Source: Bailinhaonella thermotolerans
Lineage (GTDB): Bacteria; Actinomycetota; Actinomycetes; Streptosporangiales; Streptosporangiaceae
NCBI RefSeq assembly: GCF_003594875.1
Contig: NZ_QZEY01000006.1
Location: 62,001 to 126,000, forward strand
Direction: 5' to 3'
Length of the DNA: 64,000 nucleotides
Shown piece after piece: positions 31,021-38,505 of this stretch; the stretch's first letter is position 1; every line of letters begins with the position of its first letter. The notes below the pieces were generated by a model. That model did no database searches, was not told the DNA's origin, and was given only the letters and a program-made list of their open reading frames with translations. The translations under genes were made by a program, and so were the position numbers.

Positions 31021-32919
31021 ATGGACACCGAGTCGCCGATCTGCCTGAGCGATCTGGTTCCGGCGCTGCGCTGGAGCCACCCGGCGCAGATCGCCGAGGC
31101 CCTGGCCGACCCCCGCCTGCCCGCCGGCTGGTGGATGTCGGTCTCGCTGCCGCGCGTCACCACGACCACCGGCGTCGAGTGGCTGTGCGACCGCCTGGCC
31201 CGGCTCGCCGCCGCACAGTGGGACCACCTCCCGCTGAACTACATCGTGCCCGCGCTGATGGTGGCCGACCTGGAGCCGGCCATGTCCGGCTGGCCCGCCC
31301 CCGTGCGCGAGGCCGTGTCCGGCAACGTCGGAAGCTGGGACGGTCTGCGCCGCCTCACCCCCGCCGACCTGCGCCGCTGGTCCCATCCCACGCCCGCCGA
31401 CCCCGCCGCCGTGATCGTCTCGGTGCTGCGCGAGGTCTTCACCCGGGTCAGCGCCGTCCGCGGTCCCCGCGAGAACACCGGCCCGTTCCGCCAGGTCTCG
31501 CGCAACGCCACCGGCCCGCAGCCGGTCGTCCGCCGCGACGTGACCGGGCCGCAGCCCGCCGTACGGCGTGACGCGACGGGACCGCAGCCGGTCGTGCACG
31601 GCAGCCACACCGGGCCGCAGCCCGTCGTCCGCGACCCCGGCGCGCGCCCCGAGGCGCCGCTGAGCACGCCCGCCTCCACCGGCCTGGTCGATCTCGTGGA
31701 CCGCGCCTTCCGCGGCTGGGACCAGTTGGAGCACACGGTCGCGGTGGAGCGGCTGTTCGCGTCCGAGCCGGTGAGCCTGCGGGCGCTGGCGCCCCGCCTG
31801 GGCGTGGACCGCGAGCGGCTCCGCCGCGCCCAGCGCTCCGCCGAGGAGCGCGTGATCCGCTGGCTGCGCTCGCCCGAGGCCGCGCCCCTCACCCGCCATC
31901 TGTTCGCCCTCACCGAGCGCCTCGGTGTCGCCGCCACGGAGGAGCAGTTGATCGCAGCCGACGCGGCGCACCCGACCATCGTGCCGACGCTGCGGACGGC
32001 CCTGTGGCGCGTCCTGGTCGCGCTCATGCCCGACCGGCGGATGTACGACGGCTGGCTCATCGTCGGCGATCCCCGCGCGCTGCGGGAGCGCACGCGCCAG
32101 CTCCTGTCCACCCGGCAGCCCGGCGCGGACGTGATCGAGTTGCTCGGCCAGATCGGCATCCGCCCGCACTCGGCCCGCCAGTGGCTCTCGACCATCCCCG
32201 AGCTGCCCGCCGAGCCCTCCCCCGGCGCCGCCGCCTCCTCCACGGGCGCCGCGACCGGCGGCTCGTCCTCGCCGTCCTCGTCCTCGCTGCCGTCGCGCAA
32301 GCCCGGGGCCAGCGGCCTCGGCCGGCGCGACGACGGGAACGGGGCCGCCCGCCCTCCTGAGCCGCGCGCCAGCGTGCAGGAGTCCCCGCGCTGCTTCCTG
32401 GCGCCGGACCATCGCTGGTGGCACCGCATCGACGTCACGGTGGACCACCTCCGCGGCGGCCCGGTCAGCGTGCCCGACGGGTACGCCGCCCACCACGGCC
32501 TGCGCCCCGGCAGCGTGCTGTCGGTCACCGGCCCCGGCGGCAACGCGATCGTGCTCGTGTGGCGCGACCACCCGGCGTTCGACTCGGTCCAGCCGCTGCT
32601 GCGCCTGCTGAACGCCGAGCCGGGCGACCACGTCTTCGTGGCCATGAAGGACCACCGCCTGGACGTGCACCGCCTGCCCGGCCTGGCCCACCTCAACGGC
32701 AACGGCCCGACGCCGCTGGCCCGCGCCCTGCGCCTGGTCGGCCACACGGCTCCCGCCACCTTCGACGAGGCGGTCCGCCTCATCGCCCGCCGCATCGGCG
32801 ACAACGAGAACGACGCCGACCGCGAGCGCCTCTTCACCCGCCTCCGCCACCGCGGCGATCTCGACATCCTCGCCCACCTGAGCGCCGAGAGCCGCGTGGG
32901 CCAGCCCCTGGCCCCCTGA
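31021..32919 (+). CDS. Large hypothetical protein with sigma-region-4-like HTH and 11-residue repeats
   Basis: 632 residues. N-terminal domain of about 150 residues of unknown type; then four 11-residue repeats of TGPQPVVRRD type (residues 164-207, exactly 33 nt each). Next is a helical region whose segment VSLRALAPRLGVDRERLRRA resembles the helix-turn-helix of sigma region 4, followed by another possible HTH (ADVIELLGQIGIRPHSARQW). After a Ser/Gly/Pro linker (about 400-455) comes a C-terminal alpha/beta domain. No membrane helix or signal peptide. Possibly a DNA-binding regulatory protein, but without region 2 it is not an ordinary sigma factor. Confidence 0.7.
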   Translation: MDTESPICLSDLVPALRWSHPAQIAEALADPRLPAGWWMSVSLPRVTTTTGVEWLCDRLARLAAAQWDHLPLNYIVPALMVADLEPAMSGWPAPVREAVSGNVGSWDGLRRLTPADLRRWSHPTPADPAAVIVSVLREVFTRVSAVRGPRENTGPFRQVSRNATGPQPVVRRDVTGPQPAVRRDATGPQPVVHGSHTGPQPVVRDPGARPEAPLSTPASTGLVDLVDRAFRGWDQLEHTVAVERLFASEPVSLRALAPRLGVDRERLRRAQRSAEERVIRWLRSPEAAPLTRHLFALTERLGVAATEEQLIAADAAHPTIVPTLRTALWRVLVALMPDRRMYDGWLIVGDPRALRERTRQLLSTRQPGADVIELLGQIGIRPHSARQWLSTIPELPAEPSPGAAASSTGAATGGSSSPSSSSLPSRKPGASGLGRRDDGNGAARPPEPRASVQESPRCFLAPDHRWWHRIDVTVDHLRGGPVSVPDGYAAHHGLRPGSVLSVTGPGGNAIVLVWRDHPAFDSVQPLLRLLNAEPGDHVFVAMKDHRLDVHRLPGLAHLNGNGPTPLARALRLVGHTAPATFDEAVRLIARRIGDNENDADRERLFTRLRHRGDLDILAHLSAESRVGQPLAP

Positions 32920-32949
32920 CCGGGGCCACCCGCCCCTCGCCGGACCCCC

Positions 32950-32988
32950 GATGGCGCGAGCCCCCGTCCCCCGGGGACTCGCGCCATC
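32950..32988 (+). terminator. Hairpin terminator
   Basis: GATGGCGCGAG (32950-32960) pairs perfectly with CTCGCGCCATC (32978-32988), with further GC pairing in the loop. It follows the 632-residue gene. Confidence 0.7.
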
Positions 32989-33039
32989 TCGATCCCGTAC
33001 GGCGCCGAGGTCGCGGGGCCGCTCCCCCTCCCCCTTGAT

Positions 33040-33098
33040 CGTGATCGTTCACGCCCCGGGGCCGCGCCTCAGAGAGCGCCGGCTCGCAAGATCACCGC
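33040..33098. repeat. Degenerate GATCAC inverted repeat
   Basis: CGTGATCG at the left and CAAGATCACCG at the right form a weak dyad about 40 bp upstream of the SUKH-like gene. It resembles the sites at 8173 and 22919. Confidence 0.35.
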
Positions 33099-33134
33099 GG
33101 GGAATTCCCGTCCGGCACCACACGAAGGAACGAC

Positions 33135-33674
33135 GTGCCCACACACGAGCAGATGGCGGCTCTCTACGGTCGTGAGAACCTCTTCACGGCGACGGCGGCG
33201 CAGCTCGAGAAGTTCGGGCTGACGCCGCGGGACGCCGAAGCGCTGGGGACCGTCGGGCTTCCCGTCGGCGGCTCCCCGTTCTTCACCACCGAGGTCGTGG
33301 GCGGGCCCAGGTTCCTGGCCACCTTCGACGTCACCACGTCCAACGGCGTGAACCACCGAGAGGTGATCATCGGAGGCCCGCCCGGCGACTCCGGCCTGCG
33401 GTTCTCGCTGAGCGCGTACGAGAGCTTCGTCATGCTGGTCCAGTTGAACGGACCTCGCCCGAAGGGCGAAGTCGTGAACAACAACCTGGGCGAGTTCATC
33501 GAATTCCTCTACCAGATCAAGATCCACGAAGTCCGTTCCGCCGAGGACCCCGCTGTTCGGGACGAGTCCTTCCGCGAGTTGTCGAGCCGGCTGAGGGCCC
33601 TGGATCCGTTCTCCTTCGAGGAGCCGGACAGTTGGTGGTCCATGGCCCTGGAATTCTGCCGCCGGGGCGGTTGA
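33135..33674 (+). CDS. SUKH-4-like immunity protein
   Basis: 179 residues from GTG 33135 with a GAAGGAACGAC site. The pattern fits the SUKH-4 (SMI1/KNR4) superfamily: an early LPVGGSPFFT segment, LSAYESFVMLVQLNG in the middle, a NNNLGEFIEFLYQI helix and an acidic Trp-containing end (PDSWWSMALEF). SUKH proteins usually neutralise secreted polymorphic toxins or nuclease/deaminase toxins. No toxin-like gene adjoins it, so it is an orphan here. Family call is moderate. Confidence 0.6.
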   Translation: MPTHEQMAALYGRENLFTATAAQLEKFGLTPRDAEALGTVGLPVGGSPFFTTEVVGGPRFLATFDVTTSNGVNHREVIIGGPPGDSGLRFSLSAYESFVMLVQLNGPRPKGEVVNNNLGEFIEFLYQIKIHEVRSAEDPAVRDESFRELSSRLRALDPFSFEEPDSWWSMALEFCRRGG

Positions 33675-33772
33675 GGGGCGCACGATCGGCACGTCCACGG
33701 CTGGGCGTCGCGGGCGCGGGCCGGGAGCTGAGGGCCACGCGGCCGGCGAATCGCCGTACGGCCGCCGCCCGC

Positions 33773-33808
33773 CGCCGCGTCCCCGATCCGGGGACCGGGG
33801 ACGCGGCG
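33773..33808. terminator. Bidirectional hairpin between convergent genes
   Basis: CGCCGCGTCCCC (33773-33784) pairs perfectly with GGGGACGCGGCG (33797-33808), and CCGTACGG-type motifs flank it. It serves the SUKH-like gene and the aldo/keto reductase gene. Confidence 0.75.
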
Positions 33809-33825
33809 GGACGCCGTACCGGAGC

Positions 33826-34890
33826 TCAGGCGGCGGCGCGGTCCGCCACGGCGCGGCGGCGGAGGGAGACGTCGGTGAGGGAGACCGGCCGCCAGGAGCC
33901 GTCGGGGTGGTAGAGGTCGGTGCCGGGCGGGACGATCTCGTCGACGCGGTCCAGGGTGGCGTCGTCGAGGACGAGGTCGGCGGCCTTGAGGAGGGACCGG
34001 AGCTGACCGGGCGTGCGGGGGCCGATGATCACCGACGTCACGGCCGGGTGGACGGCGGGGAAGGCCACGGCGAGTTCCGGGAGGGTCCGGCCCAGGTCCG
34101 CGGCGACGCCGAGCAGGGACTCCACGGCGTCGTACTTGGCGGCGTTGCCGGGGATCGACGGGTCGAAGCGGAACGGGACCAGGGCCGGGCGGCCGCTGGT
34201 CAGGTCCACGGGCTCGCCCTTGCGGTAGCGGCCGGTCAGGAAGCCGGACGCCAGCGGGGACCAGGTCAGCACGCCCATGCCGTACCGCTGGGCCGTCGGG
34301 AGCACGGAGGTCTCGACGCCCCGGGCGAGCAGGGAGTACGGCGGCTGCTCGGTGCGGAACCGCGCCAGGCCCCGGCGCTCGGCGACGTGGTGCGACTCGG
34401 CGATCTCCTCCGCGGGGAACGTGGAGCAGCCGAACGCGCGGATCTTGCCCTGCGTCACCAGGTCGCCCAGGACCGACAGGGTCTCCTCGATGTCGGTCCG
34501 CGGGTCGGGCCGGTGGACCTGGTACAGGTCGATCCAGTCGGTGCGCAGGCGGCGCAGGCTCGCCTCGACCTCCCGGACGATCCAGCGCCGGGAGTTGCCG
34601 CCGTTGTTGGGCCGGGGGTCGTCGTGGTCCTCCCCCATCGGGAAATGGACCTTGGTCGCCAGGATCACCTCGTCGCGGCGGCCGGCCAGGGCCTTGCCCA
34701 CGATCTCCTCGGACTCCCCCAGGGAGTACATGTCCGCCGTGTCCACGAAGTTGATCCCCGCGTCCAGCGCCGTGTGGACCATGCGGGCGCACTCGTCGTG
34801 GTCGGGGTTGCCCACGGTCCCGAACATCATGGCGCCCAGGCAGAAGACGCTGACCTCCATGCCCGTGCCGCCGAGAACGCGATAACGCAT
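33826..34890 (-). CDS. Aldo/keto reductase
   Basis: 354 residues from ATG 34890 with GAGGAG upstream. Catalytic set: Asp in FVDTADMY, Tyr in DMYSLGESEEIVGKAL, Lys in LATKVHF and His in YQVHRPDP. The NADPH-binding C-terminus VTSVIIGPRTPGQL is present. The family reduces carbonyl compounds with NADPH; the substrate is unknown. It is divergent from a MerR regulator and has a 19-bp-spacer promoter, pointing to MerR-type activation by distortion. Confidence 0.92.
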   Translation of the reverse strand: MRYRVLGGTGMEVSVFCLGAMMFGTVGNPDHDECARMVHTALDAGINFVDTADMYSLGESEEIVGKALAGRRDEVILATKVHFPMGEDHDDPRPNNGGNSRRWIVREVEASLRRLRTDWIDLYQVHRPDPRTDIEETLSVLGDLVTQGKIRAFGCSTFPAEEIAESHHVAERRGLARFRTEQPPYSLLARGVETSVLPTAQRYGMGVLTWSPLASGFLTGRYRKGEPVDLTSGRPALVPFRFDPSIPGNAAKYDAVESLLGVAADLGRTLPELAVAFPAVHPAVTSVIIGPRTPGQLRSLLKAADLVLDDATLDRVDEIVPPGTDLYHPDGSWRPVSLTDVSLRRRAVADRAAA

Positions 34891-34952
34891 GCCGTGCTCC
34901 TCAGATGCGATGCCGTACGCCCGCGGCGGGGGTTCCGCCGCGAACGCGTCGC

Positions 34953-34983
34953 AGCCTAGGAGTTCGAGTCGGCTCTAGCTCAA
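34953..34983 (-). promoter_or_regulatory. MerR-type promoter with 19-bp spacer
   Basis: On the minus strand: -35 TTGAGC (34983-34978), a 19-bp spacer holding an imperfect dyad (GAGCTAGAG / CTCGAACTC), and -10 TAGGCT (34958-34953). The over-long spacer with a dyad is the hallmark of MerR-controlled promoters. It drives the aldo/keto reductase gene. Confidence 0.75.
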
Positions 34984-35001
34984 GTCCGTATGCTGGGCGA
35001 C

Positions 35002-35442
35002 ATGTCGGGAGATCTCACGATCGGCCAGGTCGCCGGGCGGACCGGGCTGAGCGTCCACACCCTCCGCTTCTACGAGCGCGAGGGGATCCTGGCCGATCCG
35101 GTACGGCGTGAGCCCGGCGGGCGCCGCGTCTACGGCGAGCACCACGTGGAGTGGCTCAACCTGTGCGTGCTGCTGCGCGCCTCGGGGATGCCGCTGCCCG
35201 CGATCCGGGAGTACACCGAACTGGTCCGGCGCGGCGGGCACACCGCCGCCGAGCGCCTGGCCCTCCTGCGCGCCCACCGCGATCGCGTGCGGGAGCGGAT
35301 GGCCCGCCTCGACGAGTGCATGGACCTCATCGAGTTCAAGATCCGCGTCTACGAGGACCACCTGGAGCAGGGCCCGCCCGAGGGCGAGCACCTCTGCGGC
35401 GCCCCCGCCGAGGAGCCCGCGGCCCATCCCGCCGCCTCCTGA
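35002..35442 (+). CDS. MerR family transcriptional regulator
   Basis: 146 residues from ATG 35002; ATG 34990 is in frame but lies inside the -10 region. Helix-turn-helix at 5-45 (LTIGQVAGRTGLSVHTLRFY, then EREGIL), wing GGRRVY, then a long dimerisation coiled coil and a Pro/Ala-rich tail with one Cys (HLCGAP). Predicted leaderless: TATGCT at 34989-34994 ends 7 nt before the ATG. It very likely activates the divergent aldo/keto reductase gene. Confidence 0.9.
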   Translation: MSGDLTIGQVAGRTGLSVHTLRFYEREGILADPVRREPGGRRVYGEHHVEWLNLCVLLRASGMPLPAIREYTELVRRGGHTAAERLALLRAHRDRVRERMARLDECMDLIEFKIRVYEDHLEQGPPEGEHLCGAPAEEPAAHPAAS

Positions 35443-35689
35443 GCCCACGCCGTACGGCCGGGCGGGGCGCGCCCTCGGTCACCGCCGCATCGCCGCACCG
35501 CCGTACGCCGTGCGAGCGAGCGCCGTCGTACGCCGTGCGAGCGAGCGCCGCCGTACGCCGTGGGAGCGGACGCCGGGGAGGCGGGCGCCGCCGGTACGCC
35601 GGGGGAAGCCGGCGCGCCGCCGTACGTGCCGGAGGCGGGCGCGGTGCGCCGTACGGGCGGCGGGGTCGTCAGCTCGGCGGCGGGGCCGG
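35443..35689. other. Intergenic region with CGTACGGC motifs and tandem repeat
   Basis: 247 bp between convergent genes. Many GTACGCC/GTACGGC motifs and the 25-bp repeat at 35503. No gene supported. Confidence 0.5.
35503..35577. repeat. Tandem 25-bp repeat, three units
   Basis: Units begin with GTACGCCGTGCGAGCGAGCG at 35503, 35528 and 35553; the third differs slightly (GTGGGAGCGGA). Confidence 0.85.
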
Positions 35690-35914
35690 TCAGCCCCGGC
35701 GGCGGGCGCCGGAGCGGAGGCGGTCGGGGTCCACGTCGCGCTCGGGGTAGCGGCGGAGGTACTCCTCCTCCAGCTCCTGCGTGCGCGAGGTGTGGCGTTC
35801 GAGCGCGTCGTCGGAACCGTGCAGCAGGGTGTCCGTGCGGGTCTCGTGGAGGTGCTGGAGCTCCCGGAACAGATCCTCGTCACTGAGTTCCCGGGGGTCG
35901 ACTCCCTCGGTCAT
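35690..35914 (-). CDS. DUF6158 family small protein
   Basis: 74 residues with a strong GGAGGG site before ATG 35914. Charged and helical: DPRELSDEDLFRELQHLHET, then TLLHGSDDALERHTSR and LEEEYLRRYPERDVDP. This matches the small actinobacterial DUF6158 proteins as I recall them. Role unknown. No membrane segment. Confidence 0.7.
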   Translation of the reverse strand: MTEGVDPRELSDEDLFRELQHLHETRTDTLLHGSDDALERHTSRTQELEEEYLRRYPERDVDPDRLRSGARRRG

Positions 35915-35984
35915 TACTGCCCTCCCGATGTGACGTCCGGTGATCGTGCCCCGGGTTCCTACCCCGCCAGCGCGGCCCTAACGT

Positions 35985-36024
35985 CCGCCGCCCCCGCGCT
36001 CGGCCGGGAGGGCGGGGGCGGCGG
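35985..36024 (-). terminator. Terminator of the S4 gene
   Basis: CCGCCGCCCCCGC (35985-35997) pairs perfectly with GCGGGGGCGGCGG (36012-36024). Confidence 0.75.
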
Positions 36025-36030
36025 GCGGGG

Positions 36031-36645
36031 TCAGCGGGAGTAGTGCTCCACGACGAGCTGCTCGTCGAACTCGACCGGGATCTGCGCGCGCTCGGGCCGG
36101 GAGACCAGCGTGAACGTCAGGTTGGGCAGGTCCACCGACAGGTACGGCGCGACGCGCTCGTCGGCGTGGACGCCCTCGGCGGCCTCGACGAACGGAACCA
36201 TCTTGCGCGAGCGCTCGCGCACGCCGACGACCTGGCCAGGACGGACGAGATAGCTGGGGATGTCCACCTTGCGGCCGTCCACGGTGATGTGCCCGTGGGC
36301 GATGAACTGCCGCGCGGCGTAGATCGAGGGGGCCAGTCCCGCGCGCAGCACGAGCGAGGCGAGCCGGCACTCCAGCAGCGTCACCAGCTCCGCGCCCGCG
36401 CGGCCTTCCAGGCGGCGGGCCTGGTCGAAGGTACGGCGGAGCTGCCGCTCGGACAGGTCGTAGTACCAGCGCAGCCGCTGCTTCTCCATCAGCCGCACGC
36501 CGTAGTCGCCGGCCTGCCGCCGGTTGGTCTTGCGGCCGTGCTCGCCCGGCGGGTACGGCCGCTGCTCGAAGTAGCGCACCGCCTTCTTGGTCAGCGGGAC
36601 GCCCGCCCGGCGGGACAGCCGCACCTTGGGACCGGTATAGCGCAA
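36031..36645 (-). CDS. rpsD: 30S ribosomal protein S4 (zinc-free form)
   Basis: 204 residues from TTG 36645, preceded by GAGGGG. The S4 text is clear: [13 protein letters not shown] near the N-terminus and the RNA-binding S4 domain with [20 protein letters not shown] and [20 protein letters not shown]4 binds 16S rRNA early in small-subunit assembly. The N-terminus lacks the four-cysteine zinc knuckle found in the other bacterial form. It stands alone rather than in the alpha operon with rpoA, so it may be a paralog. Its divergent promoter region carries two iron-type boxes. Confidence 0.93.
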   Translation of the reverse strand: MRYTGPKVRLSRRAGVPLTKKAVRYFEQRPYPPGEHGRKTNRRQAGDYGVRLMEKQRLRWYYDLSERQLRRTFDQARRLEGRAGAELVTLLECRLASLVLRAGLAPSIYAARQFIAHGHITVDGRKVDIPSYLVRPGQVVGVRERSRKMVPFVEAAEGVHADERVAPYLSVDLPNLTFTLVSRPERAQIPVEFDEQLVVEHYSR

Positions 36646-36661
36646 CAGAACCCCTCTGTGG

Positions 36662-36695
36662 TTAGGTAATCCTTACTTAGGTATGCCTAACCTTA
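36662..36695. promoter_or_regulatory. Two overlapping DtxR/IdeR-type iron boxes
   Basis: Read on the minus strand, 36695-36677 is TAAGGTTAGGCATACCTAA, matching the IdeR/DmdR consensus TTAGGTTAGGCTCACCTAA at 16 of 19 positions; 36680-36662 matches at about 14 of 19. They are offset by 15 bp and lie in the shared promoter of rpsD and the DUF2470 gene. The consensus is from memory. Confidence 0.7.
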
Positions 36696-36711
36696 TCGAA
36701 GGAGACCCGGT

Positions 36712-37440
36712 TTGCGCCAGAATGCCGTTGGATCGCGGGTGCGCACCCTCGCGGCGGACGCCGTTCCCACCCGCCTCGCCCTGGCCGACGCCCCCTCGGC
36801 GCTCGTCGGCGCCCGCGGCGCGGTGGACCGCGCGGGCCGCCCGCTCCTGCTGCTCAAGCCCGGCGAGCCGCTGCGCTCCGCGCTCAACGCCGCGTGCGAC
36901 GCCGCCGTGACCGTCAACCTGGCCGTGACCCGCCGCATCGGAGACGAGGAGCGCCCCCGCGCCCTGCTGCGTATCCAGGGCTGGGCCGCCCCCGTGCCCG
37001 CGCCCGAGCGCCGCGAGGCCGCCGTCCTCATCGCGGAACGCCACCCGGACGAGGATCTGTTCCTGGCCCTCGAATATCCCGGCGAGCCCGCGTTCCCGCT
37101 GCTCGCCCGCGTCGACGTCGCCACCGTGATGTACGTCGCGGGGCGCGACCACGGCACCCTGGACGCCGAGGACTACCTCGCCGCCGAGCCCGACCCGATC
37201 GCCGGGGCCGCCGAGCGCATGCTCGCCCACGTGAACGAGTCCCACCGCGAGAGCCTGGCCCACGCGATGACCCACGCCCTGCGCAGGCCCGCTCCCCCGG
37301 CCGAGGTCTGGCTCTGGGAACTCGACCGCTTCGGCGCGACCGTCCAGGTGGGCCCCGACCAGATCCGCTTCCCCTGGCCCGAACCCGCCACCTGCCCCCG
37401 AGCCCTGGAACACGCCCTCCAAACCCTCCTCACCCCCTGA
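36712..37440 (+). CDS. DUF2470 domain protein (HugZ/heme-utilisation-like)
   Basis: 242 residues from TTG 36712, with GGAG 8 nt before. The N-terminal half is a split-barrel flavin/heme-binding-like domain (LLLKPGEPLRSALN, then RIQGWAAPVP). The C-terminal half is DUF2470, with DPIAGAAERMLAHVNESHRE followed by LAHAMTHAL. Related proteins bind or degrade heme. The iron boxes directly upstream support control by iron through a DtxR/IdeR-type repressor. Confidence 0.82.
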   Translation: MRQNAVGSRVRTLAADAVPTRLALADAPSALVGARGAVDRAGRPLLLLKPGEPLRSALNAACDAAVTVNLAVTRRIGDEERPRALLRIQGWAAPVPAPERREAAVLIAERHPDEDLFLALEYPGEPAFPLLARVDVATVMYVAGRDHGTLDAEDYLAAEPDPIAGAAERMLAHVNESHRESLAHAMTHALRRPAPPAEVWLWELDRFGATVQVGPDQIRFPWPEPATCPRALEHALQTLLTP

Positions 37441-37517
37441 CCTCCCACCACCCCGCACACCCCCGCCCCGCCCTCGACAGCCCCGCGACCCGCACCCCTC
37501 ACGGCCCGCCCCCTCGC

Positions 37518-37568
37518 CGTGATCACGCGGTCCCAAGCTCAGGGTGTGCGCGAAACCGCATGATCACG
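37518..37568. repeat. 51-bp palindromic element, copy 1
   Basis: Starts CGTGATCACGCGGT and ends ACCGCATGATCACG. Central AGGGTGTG as in the other copies. Stem slightly degenerate. Confidence 0.85.
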
Positions 37569-37734
37569 ACGCCGCACCCACCCCGGCCGCACACCGCCGG
37601 CGCTTCCCCACGCCCCCGGAAGGGCGCCACAAGCGAACCCACCCAGGATCTCCCCATCTCGGGATCGAGGGCCGGTGGCGGGGTCACGAAGGAATCCGCG
37701 CCCGGGACGCCCCCGCCCCCCGGCAACTCCTCGC

Positions 37735-37785
37735 CGTGATCATGCAGTTTTGAGCACAAGGTGTGATTAAAACTGCATGATCACG
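37735..37785. repeat. 51-bp palindromic element, copy 2
   Basis: Perfect 17-bp stem CGTGATCATGCAGTTTT / AAAACTGCATGATCACG, with an inner CACA/TGTG stem in the 17-nt loop. Confidence 0.92.
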
Positions 37786-37953
37786 ACGACGGATCCACCC
37801 CGGGCGCATATACCCCCGGCGCCTCCCCACGCCGCCGAAGGGCACCACGAGCGAGCCCACCCAGAGCCTCCCCACCCCGGAATCAAGGGCCGGTGGCGGA
37901 ATCGCCGGGCAACCCACTCCGAGACCGCCCCCGCCTCCCGGCAACTCCTTCGC

Positions 37954-38004
37954 CGTGATCATGCAGTTTTGAGCACAGGGTGTGATTAAAACTGCATGAT
38001 CACG
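37954..38004. repeat. 51-bp palindromic element, copy 3
   Basis: Same perfect 17-bp stem as copy 2; the loop reads CACAGGGTGTG. Confidence 0.92.
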
Positions 38005-38188
38005 GCGAGGGGGCGCTCCGGGGGGCCGGGGCGCGAGGGGTTGGCGGCGCGGGTCGGGGGGCGCTGCCTGCGGCGCCGTACGGGGGGTGGGGTGGAAAAA
38101 AGGGGGGCTGGGGTGTCGAGGTTGGGTGGGGGTGTTCGTGTAAGGGTGGGGCGGCTCTTTGGAGGGGCGGCCGAGAGGTGGAGGGGTC

Positions 38189-38458
38189 ATGGAGATCGAT
38201 GTGCGGTTCGACGCCGAGTTGCGCAGGAGTCCGGCCAAGGGCGGGCACACGTTCGTGGTGTGGCCGGAGTCGGCGGCGTTCTTCGGGACGCGGGGGCTGG
38301 TGAAGGTGCGCGGGACCATCGACGGGCACGCGTTCGAGAGCGCGTTCATGGCCCTGGGGGACGGCACGCACAAGCTCCCGGTCAGGTCCGAGGTGCGCGC
38401 CGCGATCGGAAAGGAGGCCGGCGACACGGTGTCCGTGGTCCTGACCGAGCGGATCTAG
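38189..38458 (+). CDS. DUF1905 domain protein
   Basis: 89 residues from ATG 38189 with ribosome site GGAGGGG. A single small beta-barrel domain: [40 protein letters not shown] and [14 protein letters not shown]1905 proteins are often fused to, or placed near, bacteriocin-protection YdeI-like domains. Role not established. No obvious operon partner. Confidence 0.85.
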   Translation: MEIDVRFDAELRRSPAKGGHTFVVWPESAAFFGTRGLVKVRGTIDGHAFESAFMALGDGTHKLPVRSEVRAAIGKEAGDTVSVVLTERI

Positions 38459-38493
38459 CCCGGCCCCGCGGCAAACGTGGGCACATATCGCCA

Positions 38494-38505
38494 TATAGTC
38501 GGCGG
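38494..38505 (+). promoter_or_regulatory. -10 element of a leaderless gene
   Basis: TATAGT at 38494-38499 is followed by 6 nt and GTG 38506. No clear -35 is seen. Confidence 0.5.

Larger units (their letters stand above)
37569..38004. repeat. Diverged tandem duplication of a ~218-bp unit
   Basis: Two units (about 37569-37785 and 37786-38004) share their layout: CCACCCCGG, a CCCCACGCC/AAGGGC block, GGGCCGGTGGCGG, CCCGGCAACTCC and a terminal 51-bp palindrome. Similarity is high but not complete, so the duplication is old. Confidence 0.75.
37441..38188. other. Intergenic region carrying a three-unit palindrome array
   Basis: 748 bp without a supported gene. The main content is the three 51-bp palindromes described separately and their 217-219 bp spacing units. 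The last 150 bp are G-rich, with an AAAAAAGGGGGG stretch near 38096, before the ribosome site of the DUF1905 gene. Confidence 0.6.

Noticed and set aside
33135-34890. Toxin-immunity pair made of the SUKH-like gene and its neighbour
   Set aside because: The neighbour is a normal aldo/keto reductase on the other strand with its own MerR control.
36662-36695. Zur box upstream of the zinc-free S4 gene
   Set aside because: The sequence lacks the TGAAAATCATTTTCA-like pattern and matches DtxR/IdeR sites much better.
37518-38004. Possible CRISPR array (regular repeats and spacers)
   Set aside because: Repeats are 51-bp palindromes, intervening units of about 165 bp are themselves similar to each other, and no cas gene is present.
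37518-38004. Possible integron attC array
   Set aside because: No GTTRRRY/RYYYAAC core sites, no integrase and no cassette-like genes between the repeats.
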